Made by a program: the position numbers and the translations under genes
NCBI GenBank assembly: GCA_045611785.1
Contig: JAZKXV010000002.1
Coordinates: 46,862 to 110,861, forward strand
DNA from: JAFTYO01 sp045611785
GTDB lineage: Bacteria; Pseudomonadota; Alphaproteobacteria; RF32; CAG-239
DNA: 64,000 nucleotides
Direction: 5' to 3'
Part shown: positions 15,795 through 24,177 of the stretch, piece by piece
Layout of the letters: each line of letters starts with the position of its first letter
Position numbering within the stretch: position 1 is the stretch's first letter
Notes under the pieces: model-generated
What the model saw: the letters and a program-made list of their open reading frames with translations, nothing else
Database searches by the model: none
What the model was told of the DNA's origin: nothing

Positions 15795-15854
15795 TGTCCC
15801 TTGCCGTGAAATTTATTTTTGCGGCTATACATTTAACCGGACACTAAAAGTGTC
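15795..15854 (+). promoter_or_regulatory. structured rpsF leader, possible S6:S18 feedback site
   Basis: TGTCC (15795-15799) can pair with GGACA (15839-15843), enclosing a GCCG/CGGC helix (15803-15806 with 15822-15825). Alternatively GACACT (15840-15845) pairs with AGTGTC (15849-15854). The two pairings exclude each other and a CCG trinucleotide sits at 15837-15839. A CCG element in a helix is a feature of the S6:S18-binding leader known upstream of rpsF in many bacteria. The match here is by eye only. Confidence 0.35.
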
Positions 15855-15885
15855 TATTTGTTGAGAATCCATAAGGAGATATAAA

Positions 15886-16227
15886 ATGGCTAATTACGAG
15901 AGCGTGCTTATCGCACGTCAAGACCTCGGCGCCTCTCAAGTTAACTCTTTAGTTGAAAACTTGAGTTCTGTTCTTAAAAAAGAAGGCGGCGAAGTTGTTA
16001 AAGTTGATAACTGGGGTTTAAAAAACCTTGCTTATCGTATCAAAAAAAACCGCAAAGGACATTATGTTTTGTTAAACATTGTTGCTCCTGCTCAAGCAAT
16101 TTCTGAATATGAACGTTTGATGAGATTAAACGAAGATGTTATTCGTTATATGACAATCAAAGTTGATGAATTCAATAATGAAATGGCTTCTGATGAAGAC
16201 ATTGCAGCTGTTGAAGCTGAAGCTTAA
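15886..16227 (+). CDS. rpsF: 30S ribosomal protein S6
   Basis: S6 binds the central domain of 16S rRNA together with S18. MANYESVLIARQDL opening, KVDNWGLKNLAYRIKK core and an acidic C-terminal tail are typical; 113 residues. AAGGAG lies upstream of the ATG. It heads the rpsF-rpsR-rplI unit with an 11-bp gap to rpsR. Confidence 0.98.
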   Translation: MANYESVLIARQDLGASQVNSLVENLSSVLKKEGGEVVKVDNWGLKNLAYRIKKNRKGHYVLLNIVAPAQAISEYERLMRLNEDVIRYMTIKVDEFNNEMASDEDIAAVEAEA

Positions 16228-16238
16228 GGAGAAACATA

Positions 16239-16463
16239 ATGGCTAAACAATCATTTTTTAAAAGAAAAAGCTGTCCTTTTTCCGGTGAAAACGGATTAAG
16301 AATTGATTATAAAGATGTTAAGCTTCTTTCCAGATTTATTTCTGAAAAAGGCAAAATCATCCCGAGCCGTATCACTTCTGTTTCTGCTAAAAAGCAAAGA
16401 GAATTGGCTCGTGCTATTAAACGTGCTCGTTACATTGGCTTATTGCCATATGTGGCTAACTAA
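16239..16463 (+). CDS. rpsR: 30S ribosomal protein S18
   Basis: 74 residues with the family signatures IDYKDVKLLSRFISEKGKI and SAKKQRELARAIKRARYIGLLPY. S18 pairs with S6 on the 30S platform. The single N-terminal Cys in KRKSCPF is common in S18. AAGGAG before the ATG. Confidence 0.98.
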   Translation: MAKQSFFKRKSCPFSGENGLRIDYKDVKLLSRFISEKGKIIPSRITSVSAKKQRELARAIKRARYIGLLPYVAN

Positions 16464-16477
16464 GGGAGGGATAGGAA

Positions 16478-16963
16478 ATGGAAGTTATTCTTCTTGAACA
16501 CGTAGAAAAATTAGGTAAAATGGGCGACAAAGTAAACGTTAAAAACGGCTACGCTCGTAACTACCTCTTACCTCAAAATAAAGCATTACGTGCAACAGAA
16601 TCTAACGTTGCTTATTTTGAAAAACAAAAAGCTGAATTAGAAGCTCGCAACCAATCTTTATTTGAAGAAGCTTCTAAAAAAGCTGAAGCATTACAAGGCT
16701 TCAAAACTGTTCTTATTCGTCAAGCTGCTGAAACAGGTCAATTATATGGTTCTGTTACAATTCGTGACATTGCTGCTGCTGTTAAAGAAGCTGGTTTTGA
16801 TATTGAACGTCGTTTGGTATATTTAGAAAAACCTATTAAAGATTTAGGTGTATACCAAGTGAAAATCAACTTGCACCCAGAAGTTTCACAAACAATTTTG
16901 GTAAACGTTGCCAGAACAAATGATGAAGCTAAAAAGCAAGAAAAAGCTTATTCTCAAGAATAG
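16478..16963 (+). CDS. rplI: 50S ribosomal protein L9
   Basis: 161 residues: N-terminal domain with MEVILLEHVEKLGKMGD and the GYARNYLLPQNKA signature, long connecting helix (about 40-75) and C-terminal rRNA-binding domain. L9 binds 23S rRNA near the L1 stalk. Last gene of the unit, followed by a terminator. The lysine-rich C-terminal tail is slightly extended. Confidence 0.98.
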   Translation: MEVILLEHVEKLGKMGDKVNVKNGYARNYLLPQNKALRATESNVAYFEKQKAELEARNQSLFEEASKKAEALQGFKTVLIRQAAETGQLYGSVTIRDIAAAVKEAGFDIERRLVYLEKPIKDLGVYQVKINLHPEVSQTILVNVARTNDEAKKQEKAYSQE

Positions 16964-16978
16964 TTTATCAAAAATAAA

Positions 16979-17009
16979 AAAAAATCTCCGCTATGGCGGA
17001 GATTTTTTT
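16979..17009. terminator. bidirectional terminator between rplI and ftsK
   Basis: GC-rich 8-bp core (ATCTCCGC 16984-16991 with GCGGAGAT 16996-17003), flanked by an A-run on the left and T7 on the right, so it can end both the plus-strand ribosomal unit and minus-strand ftsK. Confidence 0.9.
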
Positions 17010-17026
17010 ATCTACATAAAATACCA

Positions 17027-19294
17027 TTACAATATTTCACGTCTGCCGACATGGTCTGCCGGACCTACAATACCCTCTTCTTCCATTCGGTCAATTAGCG
17101 CAGCTGCTCGATTATATCCGATTCGCAATTTTCGCTGAATATAGCTAGTTGAAGCTTTTTTATCATTTCTTACAATAGCCAAAGCTTGCGCATATAAATC
17201 AGCATCGCTACCACCACCCATAGATGTATTATCAAACACAGAACCTGTATCTTTAGAGTTAAGTTCACCTGCTGTAACTTCTTCTACATATTCTGGCTCA
17301 CGTTGCTGTTTTAAGAATTCTACAACGGCTTCTATTTCGCTTTCTTTTACAAAGCCACCATGAACACGAAGAGGTCTTAAACCTGCAGGCATATATAACA
17401 TATCACCCATACCTAAAAGTTGTTCAGCACCTTGCTCGCCCAAAATTGTGCGGCTATCAATTTTAGATGTAACCTGAAAACTTATACGACTAGGGAAGTT
17501 TGCTTTAATTGTACCTGTAACAACGTCAACAGAAGGTCTTTGAGTTGCCATAATAAGGTGAATTCCGGCCGCACGAGCCATTTGTGCTAAACGCTGAATC
17601 GCAGCCTCAACCTCTTTACCTGCCACAAGCATTAAGTCGGCCATTTCATCAACTACAATAACAATATATGGCAATTCTGTTGTATCAATCTCTTGTTCTT
17701 CATATACAGGTTTACCTGTTTCAGAATCAAAACCGACCTGAATTGTTCTTGTAAGTTTTTCTCCGCTTTCCTTCAACTCTTTAAGTTTTTGATTATATCC
17801 TGTTATATTTTTCACATTAAGCAAGGCCATTTTACGGTTACGGGCTTCCATTTCCCTAACTGCCCATTTTAAGCCCACAACTGCCTTTGCCGGATCTGTA
17901 ATTACAGGAGTAAGCAAGTGAGGAATTCCATTATACATAGAAAACTCAAGCATTTTAGGATCTATCATTATAAACTTACATTTTTCCGGACTTAATCTGT
18001 ATAACAAAGATAAAATCATAGAGTTTACACCTACAGATTTACCGGAACCTGTTGTACCTGCAACCAATAAGTGTGGCATTCTTGCCAAATCGGCATAAGT
18101 ATTTTTACCGCCAATATCCTTACCTAACACAATATTTAATGTATTTTTTGTATCTGTAAATTGTGGATCAGAAAGCAAATCTTTCAACCATACAGTTTCT
18201 CTTTTAGGATTTGGCAATTCAATACCTATTGTGTTTGAACCAGGAACAACTGCAATACGAACAGAAATAGCAGACATAGAACGAGCGATATCATCTGATA
18301 AACTTATAACACGAGCTGTTTTTGTTCCGGGTGCTGGTTCTAACTCATACAATGTAACAACTGGTCCCGGACGCACTTTAACAATTTTACCATTAACGCT
18401 AAATTCTTGTAATACTTCTTCTAATTTTAAAGCAGTAGCATCAAGTTCTTTTTGGCTTATATCATTTCCTCCTTTATCTTTTGGACGAGAAAGCAAATTA
18501 ATATCAGGATACATATAGCCATCATTTGCAACTGCTTTTTTAGATTTTGTACTATTAGATGAAATTAATTTCGGCTCTATTTTTGCAGGTTGTTCTTGTT
18601 TTTTATCTTCTTTAACTTTCTTTTCAATTTTACGTTGAACTTTCTGAGTTTTTTTGCCTATTAATAAATAACAAATCTTGGCAAACATCTTAGCAACAAA
18701 CACTAAAATGCTCCAAACTTTATTAAATATAAATTTTATAACAGCATACCAACATTTCAATGTTATTCCTAAAACCATATTAAATGACATAAAGCTGATT
18801 AAAGCAAAAACCGCTGTCATTATTTCTACTCCGTATGGAATATTATATTTTGAAAGCTGAGTTTGTATCAAACCCACGCTTATTTGTGCCACTTTTCCAC
18901 CTAAATGATAATTCCCCCAAATTTTAGGATACATTAAATGTATTAATGAAGATAAAGAGAAAACACCCATTAAAAATGCAAACAATCGAACTTTAAATTC
19001 AACAATTGTATTGTGACGAATAAGTGCTATCCCCCAACGTACAAAGCCTAACATAAACACAGCAATAGCAATACCAAAGCTACACAAAATAAAATCTGCC
19101 AAGTTCGATCCAAATAAGCCTAAAATGTTTGTCGGCTCCAAATTATTTTGTTGGTTTAAACTTGGATCAGCCGGATTATATGTCAAAAGTGATAAATAAA
19201 CTACAACAACAAACATAATTAAAAAAATTCCGCTTACTTTTTTTGCAAAAACGGCCAATTTACTTTGTTTTTTCTTCTTATTATTCTTTGCCAT
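17027..19294 (-). CDS. ftsK: DNA translocase FtsK
   Basis: Septal DNA pump that clears the chromosome terminus and activates XerCD at dif. N-terminal membrane domain with about four segments (about 18-40, 58-80, 100-120, 145-170), a short charged linker (about 205-250), then the motor with Walker A GTTGSGKS and Walker B VIVVDEMADLM, and the C-terminal gamma winged helix (YIQRKLRIGYNRAAALIDRMEEEGI) that reads KOPS sites. 755 residues; the linker is short compared with the enterobacterial protein, normal for alphaproteobacteria. It follows the glycosyltransferase gene by 15 bp. Confidence 0.97.
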   Translation of the reverse strand: MAKNNKKKKQSKLAVFAKKVSGIFLIMFVVVVYLSLLTYNPADPSLNQQNNLEPTNILGLFGSNLADFILCSFGIAIAVFMLGFVRWGIALIRHNTIVEFKVRLFAFLMGVFSLSSLIHLMYPKIWGNYHLGGKVAQISVGLIQTQLSKYNIPYGVEIMTAVFALISFMSFNMVLGITLKCWYAVIKFIFNKVWSILVFVAKMFAKICYLLIGKKTQKVQRKIEKKVKEDKKQEQPAKIEPKLISSNSTKSKKAVANDGYMYPDINLLSRPKDKGGNDISQKELDATALKLEEVLQEFSVNGKIVKVRPGPVVTLYELEPAPGTKTARVISLSDDIARSMSAISVRIAVVPGSNTIGIELPNPKRETVWLKDLLSDPQFTDTKNTLNIVLGKDIGGKNTYADLARMPHLLVAGTTGSGKSVGVNSMILSLLYRLSPEKCKFIMIDPKMLEFSMYNGIPHLLTPVITDPAKAVVGLKWAVREMEARNRKMALLNVKNITGYNQKLKELKESGEKLTRTIQVGFDSETGKPVYEEQEIDTTELPYIVIVVDEMADLMLVAGKEVEAAIQRLAQMARAAGIHLIMATQRPSVDVVTGTIKANFPSRISFQVTSKIDSRTILGEQGAEQLLGMGDMLYMPAGLRPLRVHGGFVKESEIEAVVEFLKQQREPEYVEEVTAGELNSKDTGSVFDNTSMGGGSDADLYAQALAIVRNDKKASTSYIQRKLRIGYNRAAALIDRMEEEGIVGPADHVGRREIL

Positions 19295-19309
19295 ATTTTT
19301 TTTCCATTT

Positions 19310-20140
19310 TTAAAATTTAAATTTTTTAAGTTCATCTAAACTAGAAACAACATCTCTATCAATGCAAAATGACGGATTTAATTTTACTCCTACCACATTT
19401 GTAGCTTGGTATGCCTGATATTTCATTATACTTGGAATAGATTTTTCTTCCTCTTGCATCTGTTTATAAATTTTTTTCACTTCTTCAATTTGCTTTGCTT
19501 TTTTAGGAGAGTTGTATTGAGGTCGGCATAATGTCAAAACTTCTGTGCACCCGCAAGAAACCAAACCCTTTCGCATAAAATACAACATTAAATCCATATC
19601 ATTCTTGTCTTCTTCATCAATTTGCATCGGAAAAAACTCACTAATTTCTTCTCTATTCATCATAAGTGTAGAGTAACAAACTTGAGCTTCCTTACCATAA
19701 TTTACCAAATTTATTTTTGGTTCAATTACTGCACATCCCATTGGAAGTAAATTACAAGAATGATCAGCAAAAGCATAACTTGTGTGACTTAAAACAAAAT
19801 TATATCGAAGCATAAAAGCATAATGACGAGAAATTTTATCTTGCACCCAAAAATTATCAGGTTCTAATATTGCAATATAATCTCCTGTTGCCTTTGTAAT
19901 TGCATAAGCATACGATTCTGTATAACCTTTACGGGTTTTATTTAAACAAAGCTTAACCCTTGGATCAATTTTTTTATATCTTTGCAACAAAGCAGCCGTA
20001 GAATCTGTAGAAGCATCATTAACAATAATCCATTCCAAATTAGGATAATCTTGATAAGCAAAACACTTACAAGCTGTTTCTAAAAAACGTTCGCAATTAT
20101 ATGCCACGGTAATTACAGATATCTTCTTATATTCTACCAT
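19310..20140 (-). CDS. family 2 glycosyltransferase
   Basis: GT-A fold enzyme of family 2. After the start, KKISVITVAYNCERF and WIIVNDASTDST give the nucleotide-sugar site, and ILEPDNFW is the DxD-like region. Probably adds a sugar to a surface glycan; donor and acceptor cannot be read from sequence. I place the start at ATG 20140 with AGGGA 8 nt upstream; a longer in-frame ATG at 20209 precedes a stretch unlike the family. It is alone of its kind here, with no other glycan genes nearby. Divergent from fabD with about 97 bp between starts. Confidence 0.85.
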   Translation of the reverse strand: MVEYKKISVITVAYNCERFLETACKCFAYQDYPNLEWIIVNDASTDSTAALLQRYKKIDPRVKLCLNKTRKGYTESYAYAITKATGDYIAILEPDNFWVQDKISRHYAFMLRYNFVLSHTSYAFADHSCNLLPMGCAVIEPKINLVNYGKEAQVCYSTLMMNREEISEFFPMQIDEEDKNDMDLMLYFMRKGLVSCGCTEVLTLCRPQYNSPKKAKQIEEVKKIYKQMQEEEKSIPSIMKYQAYQATNVVGVKLNPSFCIDRDVVSSLDELKKFKF

Positions 20141-20237
20141 ATTTAAAATCCCTGTGTCTGTTTTTTCATAAAAACTTGACTTTAAATCAAAATACACATA
20201 ATTTCCCAATAAAAGATTAAGAAAAAGGTTTTTATTT

Positions 20238-21182
20238 ATGAAATATGCATTTGTTTTTCCCGGTCAGGGATCTCAGTTTGTCGGCATGGGCAAAGAACTT
20301 GCTGATAACTTTGCTTCAGCAAAAGAAGTTTTTGATGAAGTTAACGACGCTTTAGAACAAGATTTGTTCAAAATCATGACTTCCGGTCCGGAACATGAAT
20401 TAACACTTACAGCCAATACACAGCCTGCTCTTATGGCTCATTCTATGGCTGTAGTACGCGTTTTAGAAAAAGAATTCGGAATTTCATTAAAAGACAAAGC
20501 AACCTTTGTAGCAGGACACTCTTTAGGTGAATATTCTGCTGCATGCGCAGGCGGCGTCTTTTCTCTTTCCGATACTGCAAAATTATTGCGTATAAGAGGC
20601 ACTGCTATGCAAAAAGCTGTACCGGTCGGACTTGGCGGTATGGCAGCAGTATTAGGTGTATCTTTTAAGGATATTGATGCTTTAGTAGAAGCTTGTGCTG
20701 ATGAAAACAATATTTGCGTTGCAGCAAATGACAACTCTGATGGTCAGGTTGTTTTATCAGGACATATGGCTGCTATTGATAAGGCTGTCGAAATTGCTTC
20801 AGAATTCGGTGCCAAAAGATGCGTTAAATTACCTGTAAGTGCTCCTTTTCACAGCCCTTTAATGAAACCGGCCGCCGAGGCTATGGCAAGAGCATTAATG
20901 CAAGTTGAAAGTAAGGATTCGAACATCCCACTCATCTCAAATGTTTTAGCCGCTCCGATTACAAACGATAAAGAAATTATAAAAAATTTAATTGAACAAG
21001 TTACCGGAACAGTCAGATGGCGTGAAACCATTACATTTATGAAAGAACAAGGAATTACCGATATAATTGAATTAGGTGCCGGAAAAGTTCTTTCAGGAAT
21101 AGCTAAAAGAAGCTTTAAAGAAATCAATTCTGCTTCTGTTGGCACAATCGCTGATATTGAAGAATTAGCAAAAAATTTATAA
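20238..21182 (+). CDS. fabD: malonyl-CoA:ACP S-malonyltransferase
   Basis: Transfers malonyl from CoA to acyl carrier protein to feed fatty acid elongation. FPGQGSQ near the N terminus, the nucleophile motif GHSLGEY (Ser about 95), the catalytic His in SAPFHSPLM, and a GAGKVL motif near the end. 314 residues is typical. Followed after 20 bp by fabG; acpP and fabF, often next, are not here. Confidence 0.97.
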   Translation: MKYAFVFPGQGSQFVGMGKELADNFASAKEVFDEVNDALEQDLFKIMTSGPEHELTLTANTQPALMAHSMAVVRVLEKEFGISLKDKATFVAGHSLGEYSAACAGGVFSLSDTAKLLRIRGTAMQKAVPVGLGGMAAVLGVSFKDIDALVEACADENNICVAANDNSDGQVVLSGHMAAIDKAVEIASEFGAKRCVKLPVSAPFHSPLMKPAAEAMARALMQVESKDSNIPLISNVLAAPITNDKEIIKNLIEQVTGTVRWRETITFMKEQGITDIIELGAGKVLSGIAKRSFKEINSASVGTIADIEELAKNL

Positions 21183-21202
21183 CTCTATAAAAGGATAAAA
21201 AA

Positions 21203-21940
21203 ATGTTCAGATTAGATGGAAAAGTAGCTTTAATTACCGGTGCTGCCGGCGGTTTAGGCGATAAAATTGCTCGCACATTACATGCTCAAGGCGCAAAATT
21301 AGCTTTAACTGATATGCGTTTAGAACCTATGGAACAATTAAAAAATGAACTTGGTGGCGATATTGAATGCTTTGTAGCAAACTTATCAAACCCTACAGAA
21401 ATTGCTGAACTCATCAAAAATGTTGAAGAAAAATTTGGTCAAATTGACATTTTGATTAACAATGCAGGTTTAACTCGTGACAATTTATTTATGCGCATGA
21501 GCGATGAAGATTGGCAACTCGTTTTAGATGTTAACTTATCTGCTGGTTTCAAACTCGCAAAAGCTTGCATCAGAGGAATGATGAAAAGAAGATATGGCCG
21601 TATCATCGGTATTGCTTCAGTTGTAGGCGTTATGGGAAATGCTGGTCAAGCTAACTACTCAGCTTCAAAAGCTGGTATGATCGCTATGAACAAATGCTTA
21701 GCACAAGAAGTTGGATCTCGCGGTATCACTGTTAACTCAGTTGCTCCAGGTTTCATTAGAACAGCTATGACAGATGTTTTACCTGACGATGTAAAAGCTG
21801 CCCTTTTAAATAAAATTCCTGAAGGAAAATTAGGTGAAGCTCAAGACATTGCTAATGCTGTTGCATTTTTAGCATCTGACGAAGCTCAATATATCACCGG
21901 ACAAACATTACATGTAAACGGTGGCATGGCTATGATTTAA
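21203..21940 (+). CDS. fabG: 3-oxoacyl-ACP reductase
   Basis: NADPH-dependent reduction of 3-oxoacyl-ACP in fatty acid synthesis. Short-chain dehydrogenase: TGAAGGLG cofactor motif, NNAG, catalytic Ser in IASVVG, Tyr-x3-Lys in YSASKAG, and the C-terminal YITGQTLHVNGGMAM characteristic of FabG. 245 residues. AAAGGA before the ATG. A strong terminator follows. Confidence 0.96.
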   Translation: MFRLDGKVALITGAAGGLGDKIARTLHAQGAKLALTDMRLEPMEQLKNELGGDIECFVANLSNPTEIAELIKNVEEKFGQIDILINNAGLTRDNLFMRMSDEDWQLVLDVNLSAGFKLAKACIRGMMKRRYGRIIGIASVVGVMGNAGQANYSASKAGMIAMNKCLAQEVGSRGITVNSVAPGFIRTAMTDVLPDDVKAALLNKIPEGKLGEAQDIANAVAFLASDEAQYITGQTLHVNGGMAMI

Positions 21941-21960
21941 TTTTTATCATAGTTTTTAAA

Positions 21961-21986
21961 ACGCCGGATAACCGGCGTTTTTTTTA
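21961..21986 (+). terminator. intrinsic terminator after fabG
   Basis: ACGCCGG (21961-21967), loop ATAA, CCGGCGT (21972-21978), then a run of eight T. Confidence 0.93.
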
Positions 21987-22079
21987 TAAAATTTTATACA
22001 CCGTTATAAAAAAACTCTTATAAAAAAATATGTTCTGATATATAGTGCTTATAACATAATTTTAATAGGATGTAACGCT

Positions 22080-22748
22080 ATGAAAAAAATATTCTTATCC
22101 CCTTTCTTTGCACCGGTGTGCTTCAGCCTTTGTTGGGGAACACTGCTAGCTATCGTACTTATATATTTTCCCGAACAAAAATATCACATAACTCACGATG
22201 GTGAAATTATAGAAATTCTAACTAATATCGGATATATGTCTATGCTAGCCGCTCTTTTATATTTCAGCAAAGATTATACCGATAAAATTACATCATGGGG
22301 AATATATTTATTTTTAGGCATGTCTGCATTTTTACGTGAAGCTGGTATACAACACCACCTTTCAAAAACCGACACTACACCTTTTAAATCTAGATTTTTC
22401 TTAAAACCAGAAAACCCTATTGGTGAAAAAATAGTATTTGGCATGCTTTTGCTTATTATATTTGGTGCAATTTTATATTTACTCATTAAATATAGCAAAC
22501 ACCTTATAACATCTTTTTTCAAATTTAACACTGTCACATGGACAATTGCTGTTTTTTGTTCTGTTTTAGTGTTATCAAAATTTGCCGACCGCTTCCCGGG
22601 AAATTGGAGAGATGCTCATAATGATGTTTCTTTACCAAAATCTCACATTGAAGTTTGGTCTTTGTTAGAAGAAAGTATAGAAATTTTTATTCCATATTTA
22701 GTAATTATTGCACTTGCTCAATATCACTTAATAAAAAAAAGCAAATAG
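22080..22748 (+). CDS. uncharacterised polytopic membrane protein
   Basis: 222 residues with about five to six membrane segments (about 9-28, 48-63, 70-84, 116-138, 148-165, 198-215). A loop holds HHLSKTDTTPFKSRFFLK and a pre-final loop WRDAHNDVSLPKSHIEVW. The last segment begins with an acidic cluster (LLEESIEIF). I do not recognise a family. AGGATG before the ATG. The prepilin-like gene follows 13 bp downstream, so the two are probably one operon, though no functional link is known. Confidence 0.75.
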   Translation: MKKIFLSPFFAPVCFSLCWGTLLAIVLIYFPEQKYHITHDGEIIEILTNIGYMSMLAALLYFSKDYTDKITSWGIYLFLGMSAFLREAGIQHHLSKTDTTPFKSRFFLKPENPIGEKIVFGMLLLIIFGAILYLLIKYSKHLITSFFKFNTVTWTIAVFCSVLVLSKFADRFPGNWRDAHNDVSLPKSHIEVWSLLEESIEIFIPYLVIIALAQYHLIKKSK

Positions 22749-22761
22749 AGAAACAAATAAG

Positions 22762-23427
22762 ATGCATTTGCCTAAAATAAATCAGACAGGTAGATCAATG
22801 GTTGAAATGCTAGGCGTTTTAGCCATCATTGGTGTCTTATCAGTTGGTGGAATCTCCGGCTATGCTAAAGCTATGAAAAAACACAAACTCAATAAGCATG
22901 CTGAAAGCTACAATATGCTTTTATCAAACGCTTTGCAAATTTCCGGATCCATCAACAAAGCTGTTTCAGGGGGTACCCAAAACGACCTTTATTATAACGA
23001 ATTTATCCATAAAGCTGGTTTACTACCTGATGGAATAACCTACAAAAAAGAAGCTTGGAACATTGCTTCTTACACTAAAAATGATCAGTTAACAGACATC
23101 TTTGGAAATAAAATGTCTTTCTATTCCAGAACCTCTTACGGATATAGCTTCGGATTGTTTACCGGCTTAGCTAACAATGAATATAGCAAAGATATATGTT
23201 TTAACATTATAAATATAGCTAGAGAGCACGCCTCAAACATTATTATGGTTCTAAGAGAAGATGCAACAAACGGCGGATCCATTAATAGCAACGAAAGTAA
23301 AAGACTTTACTCAGACTGCTCTCAAGGCACATGTTTTCAAAATGTAACTGCCGCATTTATAGATAACATGTGCAAAATTAATGATAAGAACACAAAAAAC
23401 TTTTATTACTTTTATATATTGTGGTAG
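22762..23427 (+). CDS. type IV prepilin-like protein (N-methylated pseudopilin)
   Basis: The N terminus carries a class III signal: a short basic leader ending in Gly, then RSMVE with Glu at mature position 5, then a hydrophobic stretch (MLGVLAIIGVLSVGGISGY). A prepilin peptidase would cut after Gly10 or so and methylate the new end. The 190-residue soluble head is unassigned, with cysteines at DICFN and DCSQGTC and NMC near the end that could form disulfides. No pilus assembly ATPase, platform protein or peptidase is in this window, so assembly would rely on genes elsewhere. Confidence 0.8.
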   Translation: MHLPKINQTGRSMVEMLGVLAIIGVLSVGGISGYAKAMKKHKLNKHAESYNMLLSNALQISGSINKAVSGGTQNDLYYNEFIHKAGLLPDGITYKKEAWNIASYTKNDQLTDIFGNKMSFYSRTSYGYSFGLFTGLANNEYSKDICFNIINIAREHASNIIMVLREDATNGGSINSNESKRLYSDCSQGTCFQNVTAAFIDNMCKINDKNTKNFYYFYILW

Positions 23428-23441
23428 AAAAACACTTAAAA

Positions 23442-24170
23442 CTAATCAATAGTTGCTTCTATAAGTCTATCTAAATTATCAGTCTGTTTTTCTTGATAAC
23501 CTTCAAAATCTTCTGATGAAGCAGGTTCTGATTTAACAATTTGAGGTTGAGCCAACTTTTCGAAAAGCGCTTCAATTTCTTTTAATTCTTCATCTTTTAT
23601 ATCGTCTTTTTTAGCTTCTTTCTTGTCGTCTTTTTTAGCTGCAACTTCTTTAGATTTTTCATCTTTAATTGCAATTAAATTCTTAGTTTCTTCAGGTATT
23701 AAACCTTCAATAGGTTTAGCAAATTCTCCTGCCAGTGTGAAATATTTTGAATCTTTAAACATATCTTCATTACGGCTATTCGGTAACACCCATGAAACTA
23801 ATATGTTAAACAATATAACAATTAAACATGCTCTGACAACACCAAACAATAAACCCAACATTCTATCAATTGCACTTAACTTACTTGAACGAACTTTTCC
23901 AATTAGTTTATCAGTGCTTAAAAGCCATATAACATAGAACACTATCAAAATGATCAGAGCAGTAACAATTGATGCCATAACTGAACTTGCAATATAATTT
24001 TTTGCAAAAGGTGTCAAAATTGGTAACAAATAAAAAATTGTAATTGATGCTAATATCCATCCGACAATAGAAAGGACCTCTTTAACAAAACCTCTGCATA
24101 AAGCTATCAAAGCAGAAATTGCGGTAATGATCAATATTACAACGTCTAAGTTATTCAACGGTTGCATCAA
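23442..24170 (-). CDS. CvpA-family membrane protein
   Basis: Four membrane segments in the first 140 residues with the CvpA/colicin V production signature (GFVKEVLSIVGWILA early, DRMLGLLFGVVRACLIV later). The C-terminal 80 residues are a Lys/Glu-rich, low-complexity cytoplasmic or periplasmic tail. CvpA proteins affect envelope homeostasis; their molecular role is not settled. Seven bp after radA, the usual alphaproteobacterial arrangement radA-cvpA. Confidence 0.9.
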   Translation of the reverse strand: MMQPLNNLDVVILIITAISALIALCRGFVKEVLSIVGWILASITIFYLLPILTPFAKNYIASSVMASIVTALIILIVFYVIWLLSTDKLIGKVRSSKLSAIDRMLGLLFGVVRACLIVILFNILVSWVLPNSRNEDMFKDSKYFTLAGEFAKPIEGLIPEETKNLIAIKDEKSKEVAAKKDDKKEAKKDDIKDEELKEIEALFEKLAQPQIVKSEPASSEDFEGYQEKQTDNLDRLIEATID

Positions 24171-24177
24171 TATTCTC

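Larger units (their letters stand above)
15511..15885. other. 375-bp divergent regulatory region upstream of rpsF
   Basis: No supported protein gene. It contains a promoter at 15597-15625, a second at 15761-15788, an 8-bp inverted repeat (15700-15707 with 15724-15731, CCAATATC/GATATTGG) and a structured rpsF leader (15795-15854). A 36-codon open frame from GTG 15662 has no ribosome site and is not called. Confidence 0.6.

Noticed and set aside
23600..23680. Lys/Asp-rich repeats in the CvpA-like tail considered as a functional repeat
   Set aside because: Simple low-complexity charged tail without a fixed unit.
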